Source of the DNA: Bacteroidia bacterium
Lineage (GTDB): Bacteria > Bacteroidota > Bacteroidia > JAESSM01 > NORP286
Direction: 5' to 3'
NCBI GenBank assembly: GCA_016764115.1
Contig: JAESSM010000021.1
Span: 1-7,252 of the forward strand
Length of the DNA: 7,252 nt
This document shows, one piece after another, positions 6,362 through 7,252 of this stretch. The translations under genes were made by a program, and so were the position numbers. Under the pieces are notes generated by a model. That model was not told where the DNA came from and searched no databases. It saw only the letters and a list, made by a program, of their open reading frames with translations. How positions within the stretch are numbered: position 1 is the stretch's first letter; each line of letters opens with the position of its first letter.

Positions 6362-6369
6362 TACTTTTG
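6340..6369 (+). promoter_or_regulatory. Strong promoter of the tRNA-tuf operon
   Basis: TTG at 6340-6342 (within TTTG) is followed after 19 nt by TACTTTTG at 6362-6369, which matches TAnnTTTG. The start is expected near 6374-6376. The leader begins with a small hairpin (TCCC at 6373-6376 with GGGA at 6382-6385) and runs about 68 nt to the first tRNA. The rest of the 271-nt gap (6172-6442) holds only the hpf terminator and AT-rich sequence. Confidence 0.8.
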
Positions 6370-6392
6370 CAGTCCCTTTTTGGGAAAAGTAT

Positions 6393-6404
6393 GTTCATTG
6401 AATA
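6393..6404 (+). promoter_or_regulatory. Possible boxA-like antitermination element
   Basis: GTTCATTGAATA lies in the tRNA operon leader and resembles the GTTCTTTGAA-like element I recall from Bacteroidota rRNA leaders, and more loosely E. coli boxA (TGCTCTTTAACA). Ten bases of it (TCATTGAATA) recur at 6965-6974, directly after the last tRNA and before tuf. The assignment is tentative. Confidence 0.3.
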
Positions 6405-6442
6405 GGTGAAATCGTCAGGAATCTATTGATAATCAAACACTT

Positions 6443-6516
6443 GCCGATGTAGCTCAGTTGGCCAGAGCAGCTGACTTGTAATCAGCTGGTCGGGGGTTCG
6501 AATCCCTCCATCGGCT
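6443..6516 (+). tRNA. tRNA-Thr (anticodon TGT)
   Basis: This 74-nt cloverleaf has acceptor GCCGATG/CATCGGC, D stem GCTC/GAGC, anticodon stem GCTGA/TCAGC with loop CTTGTAA (anticodon TGT, reading ACA), and T stem GGGGG/CCCTC around TTCGAAT. The discriminator base is T. No CCA follows, so CCA must be added after transcription. It is the first tRNA of the cluster, equivalent in order to E. coli thrU. Confidence 0.97.
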
Positions 6517-6577
6517 CTTGGACTCTTTGTTCTTATTTAAGATTGAGAATTGAGCCGAAATTAATGGAATAATAGAT

Positions 6578-6594
6578 ATGCTTTTTATAAGCAT
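6578..6594 (+). other. Small hairpin abutting tRNA-Tyr
   Basis: ATGCTT (6578-6583) pairs with AAGCAT (6589-6594) around TTTAT, ending exactly one base before G1 of tRNA-Tyr. It could stack on the acceptor stem and affect 5' processing by RNase P. The stem is short and may be chance. Confidence 0.4.
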
Positions 6595-6677
6595 GGGGAG
6601 ATTCCAGAGTGGCCAAATGGGACAGACTGTAAATCTGTTGGCTCATGCCTTCGTAGGTTCGAATCCTGCTCTCCCCA
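6595..6677 (+). tRNA. tRNA-Tyr (anticodon GTA)
   Basis: This 83-nt class II tRNA has acceptor GGGGAGA/TCTCCCC, anticodon stem ACAGA/TCTGT with loop CTGTAAA (anticodon GTA), a long variable arm (TGGCTCATGCCTTC region) and T stem GTAGG/CCTGC around TTCGAAT. The discriminator is A, as expected for Tyr, and no CCA is encoded. Its place matches E. coli tyrU. Confidence 0.97.
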
Positions 6678-6762
6678 CGTGTTGATTTATGATAAGCCAA
6701 CTTGGTAATATTAAATTACGGTAAATATTAAACTGACGTCAAAATATAAAAATGCTAAAGAA

Positions 6763-6836
6763 GCGGGAGTAGCTCAGCTGGCTAGAGCATCAGCCTTCCA
6801 AGCTGAGGGTCGCGAGTTCGAATCTCGTTTCCCGCT
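6763..6836 (+). tRNA. tRNA-Gly (anticodon TCC)
   Basis: This 74-nt cloverleaf has acceptor GCGGGAG/TTCCCGC (one G-U), D stem GCTC/GAGC, anticodon stem TCAGC/GCTGA with loop CTTCCAA (anticodon TCC, reading GGA/GGG) and T stem GCGAG/CTCGT. The discriminator is T, usual for Gly. No CCA is encoded. Its place matches E. coli glyT. Confidence 0.97.
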
Positions 6837-6891
6837 CTCTTAAAATACATATGGCGATTTTTAATTGGTAAATGATAAACCGAAATAAATT

Positions 6892-6965
6892 GCCGATGTA
6901 GCTCAGGCGGTTAGAGTGCATCCTTGGTAAGGATGAGGTCACGGGTTCGACTCCCGTCATTGGCT
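6892..6965 (+). tRNA. tRNA-Thr (anticodon GGT)
   Basis: This 74-nt cloverleaf has acceptor GCCGATG/CATTGGC (one G-U), D stem GCTC/GAGT, anticodon stem CATCC/GGATG with loop TTGGTAA (anticodon GGT, reading ACC/ACT) and T stem ACGGG/CCCGT. The discriminator is T and no CCA is encoded. Its first 15 nt equal those of the other tRNA-Thr, but the remainder differs. Its place before tuf matches E. coli thrT-tufB. Confidence 0.97.
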
Positions 6966-7025
6966 CATTGAATAAAGGAATTGTTAACAATAAATTTAAT
7001 ATATAAAATCAAATAATTTTCAACT

Positions 7026-7252
7026 ATGGCAAAAGAAAAATTCAAACGTACTAAGCCACACGTTAATATTGGAACTATAGGGCACGTAGATCATGGAAAA
7101 ACTACGCTGACTGCTGCAATTACTGCGGTTCTTGGTAAAAAAGGACTAGCAGAAAACAGGTCATTTGACTCTATTGACAATGCTCCTGAAGAAAAAGAAA
7201 GAGGTATTACAATAAATACTTCTCACGTTGAGTACGAAACTGAGAACAGACA
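7026..7252 (+). CDS. tuf: Translation elongation factor Tu, N-terminal part
   Basis: The first 75 codons plus two bases are present and the gene runs off the right edge. The product starts [29 protein letters not shown], with the P-loop GHVDHGKT at 19-26. It continues through [14 protein letters not shown] (51-64), the switch I segment with Thr62 that senses GTP. EF-Tu carries aminoacyl-tRNA to the ribosome A site as the GTP form. The segment is typical of Bacteroidota EF-Tu. The ATG has no SD, only AT-rich sequence (AATAATTTTCAACT), normal for this phylum. The 60-nt spacer after tRNA-Thr has no terminator or consensus promoter, so tuf is most likely transcribed from the tRNA promoter and its mRNA 5' end made by tRNA processing. 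Confidence 0.98.
   Translation, partial: MAKEKFKRTKPHVNIGTIGHVDHGKTTLTAAITAVLGKKGLAENRSFDSIDNAPEEKERGITINTSHVEYETENR

Noticed and set aside
6790..6990. Minus-strand open frame reading MTGVEPVTSSLP and ERETRFELATLSLEG
   Set aside because: It runs antisense across the Gly and Thr tRNA genes. These peptide strings are a well-known spurious translation of tRNA genes found in databases, not a protein.

Overview
The window comes from an AT-rich member of the Bacteroidota. The signs are near-consensus Bacteroidota promoters (TTG, about 19-20 nt, TAnnTTTG), start codons mostly without Shine-Dalgarno (SD) sequences, tRNA genes without an encoded CCA end, and a Bacteroidota-type EF-Tu N-terminus. I cannot place it below phylum with confidence.

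Positions 1-2430 hold two membrane sugar-transferase-like genes in tight tandem. The first is the C-terminal end of a GT39/ArnT-like integral membrane glycosyltransferase. Its stop codon directly abuts the start of a complete TMTC-like protein, which has a GT-C membrane domain followed by C-terminal TPRs. Positions 2494-3219 encode a membrane-anchored helix-hairpin-helix protein that starts at GTG just downstream of a -7 box. The next gap carries a degenerate 7-bp tandem repeat (ATTGNNN, seven units) that merges into the promoter of an acyl-CoA dehydrogenase gene (3328-4503).

From 4569 to the right edge lies a translation-related housekeeping block: rpsU (bS21), a XerC/D-type tyrosine recombinase, hpf (ribosome hibernation factor), a strong terminator, and then a tRNA-tuf operon. 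The tRNAs are Thr(TGT), Tyr(GTA), Gly(TCC) and Thr(GGT), followed by the start of tuf, which runs off the window. This is the order of E. coli thrU-tyrU-glyT-thrT-tufB.

Only rpsU and hpf have clear SD sequences here. This fits the known occlusion of the anti-SD by bS21 in Bacteroidota, and suggests that hpf may share rpsU-type translational control.

I see no mobile element, CRISPR array, defence system or clearly new multi-gene system. The points worth a second look are mostly non-coding: the heptad repeat array, a 14-bp hairpin ending at the xerC start codon, a 13-bp direct repeat at 33-bp spacing around the tRNA-tuf -33 box, and the two SD sequences. The TMTC-like/GT39-like gene pair is the most interesting coding feature.
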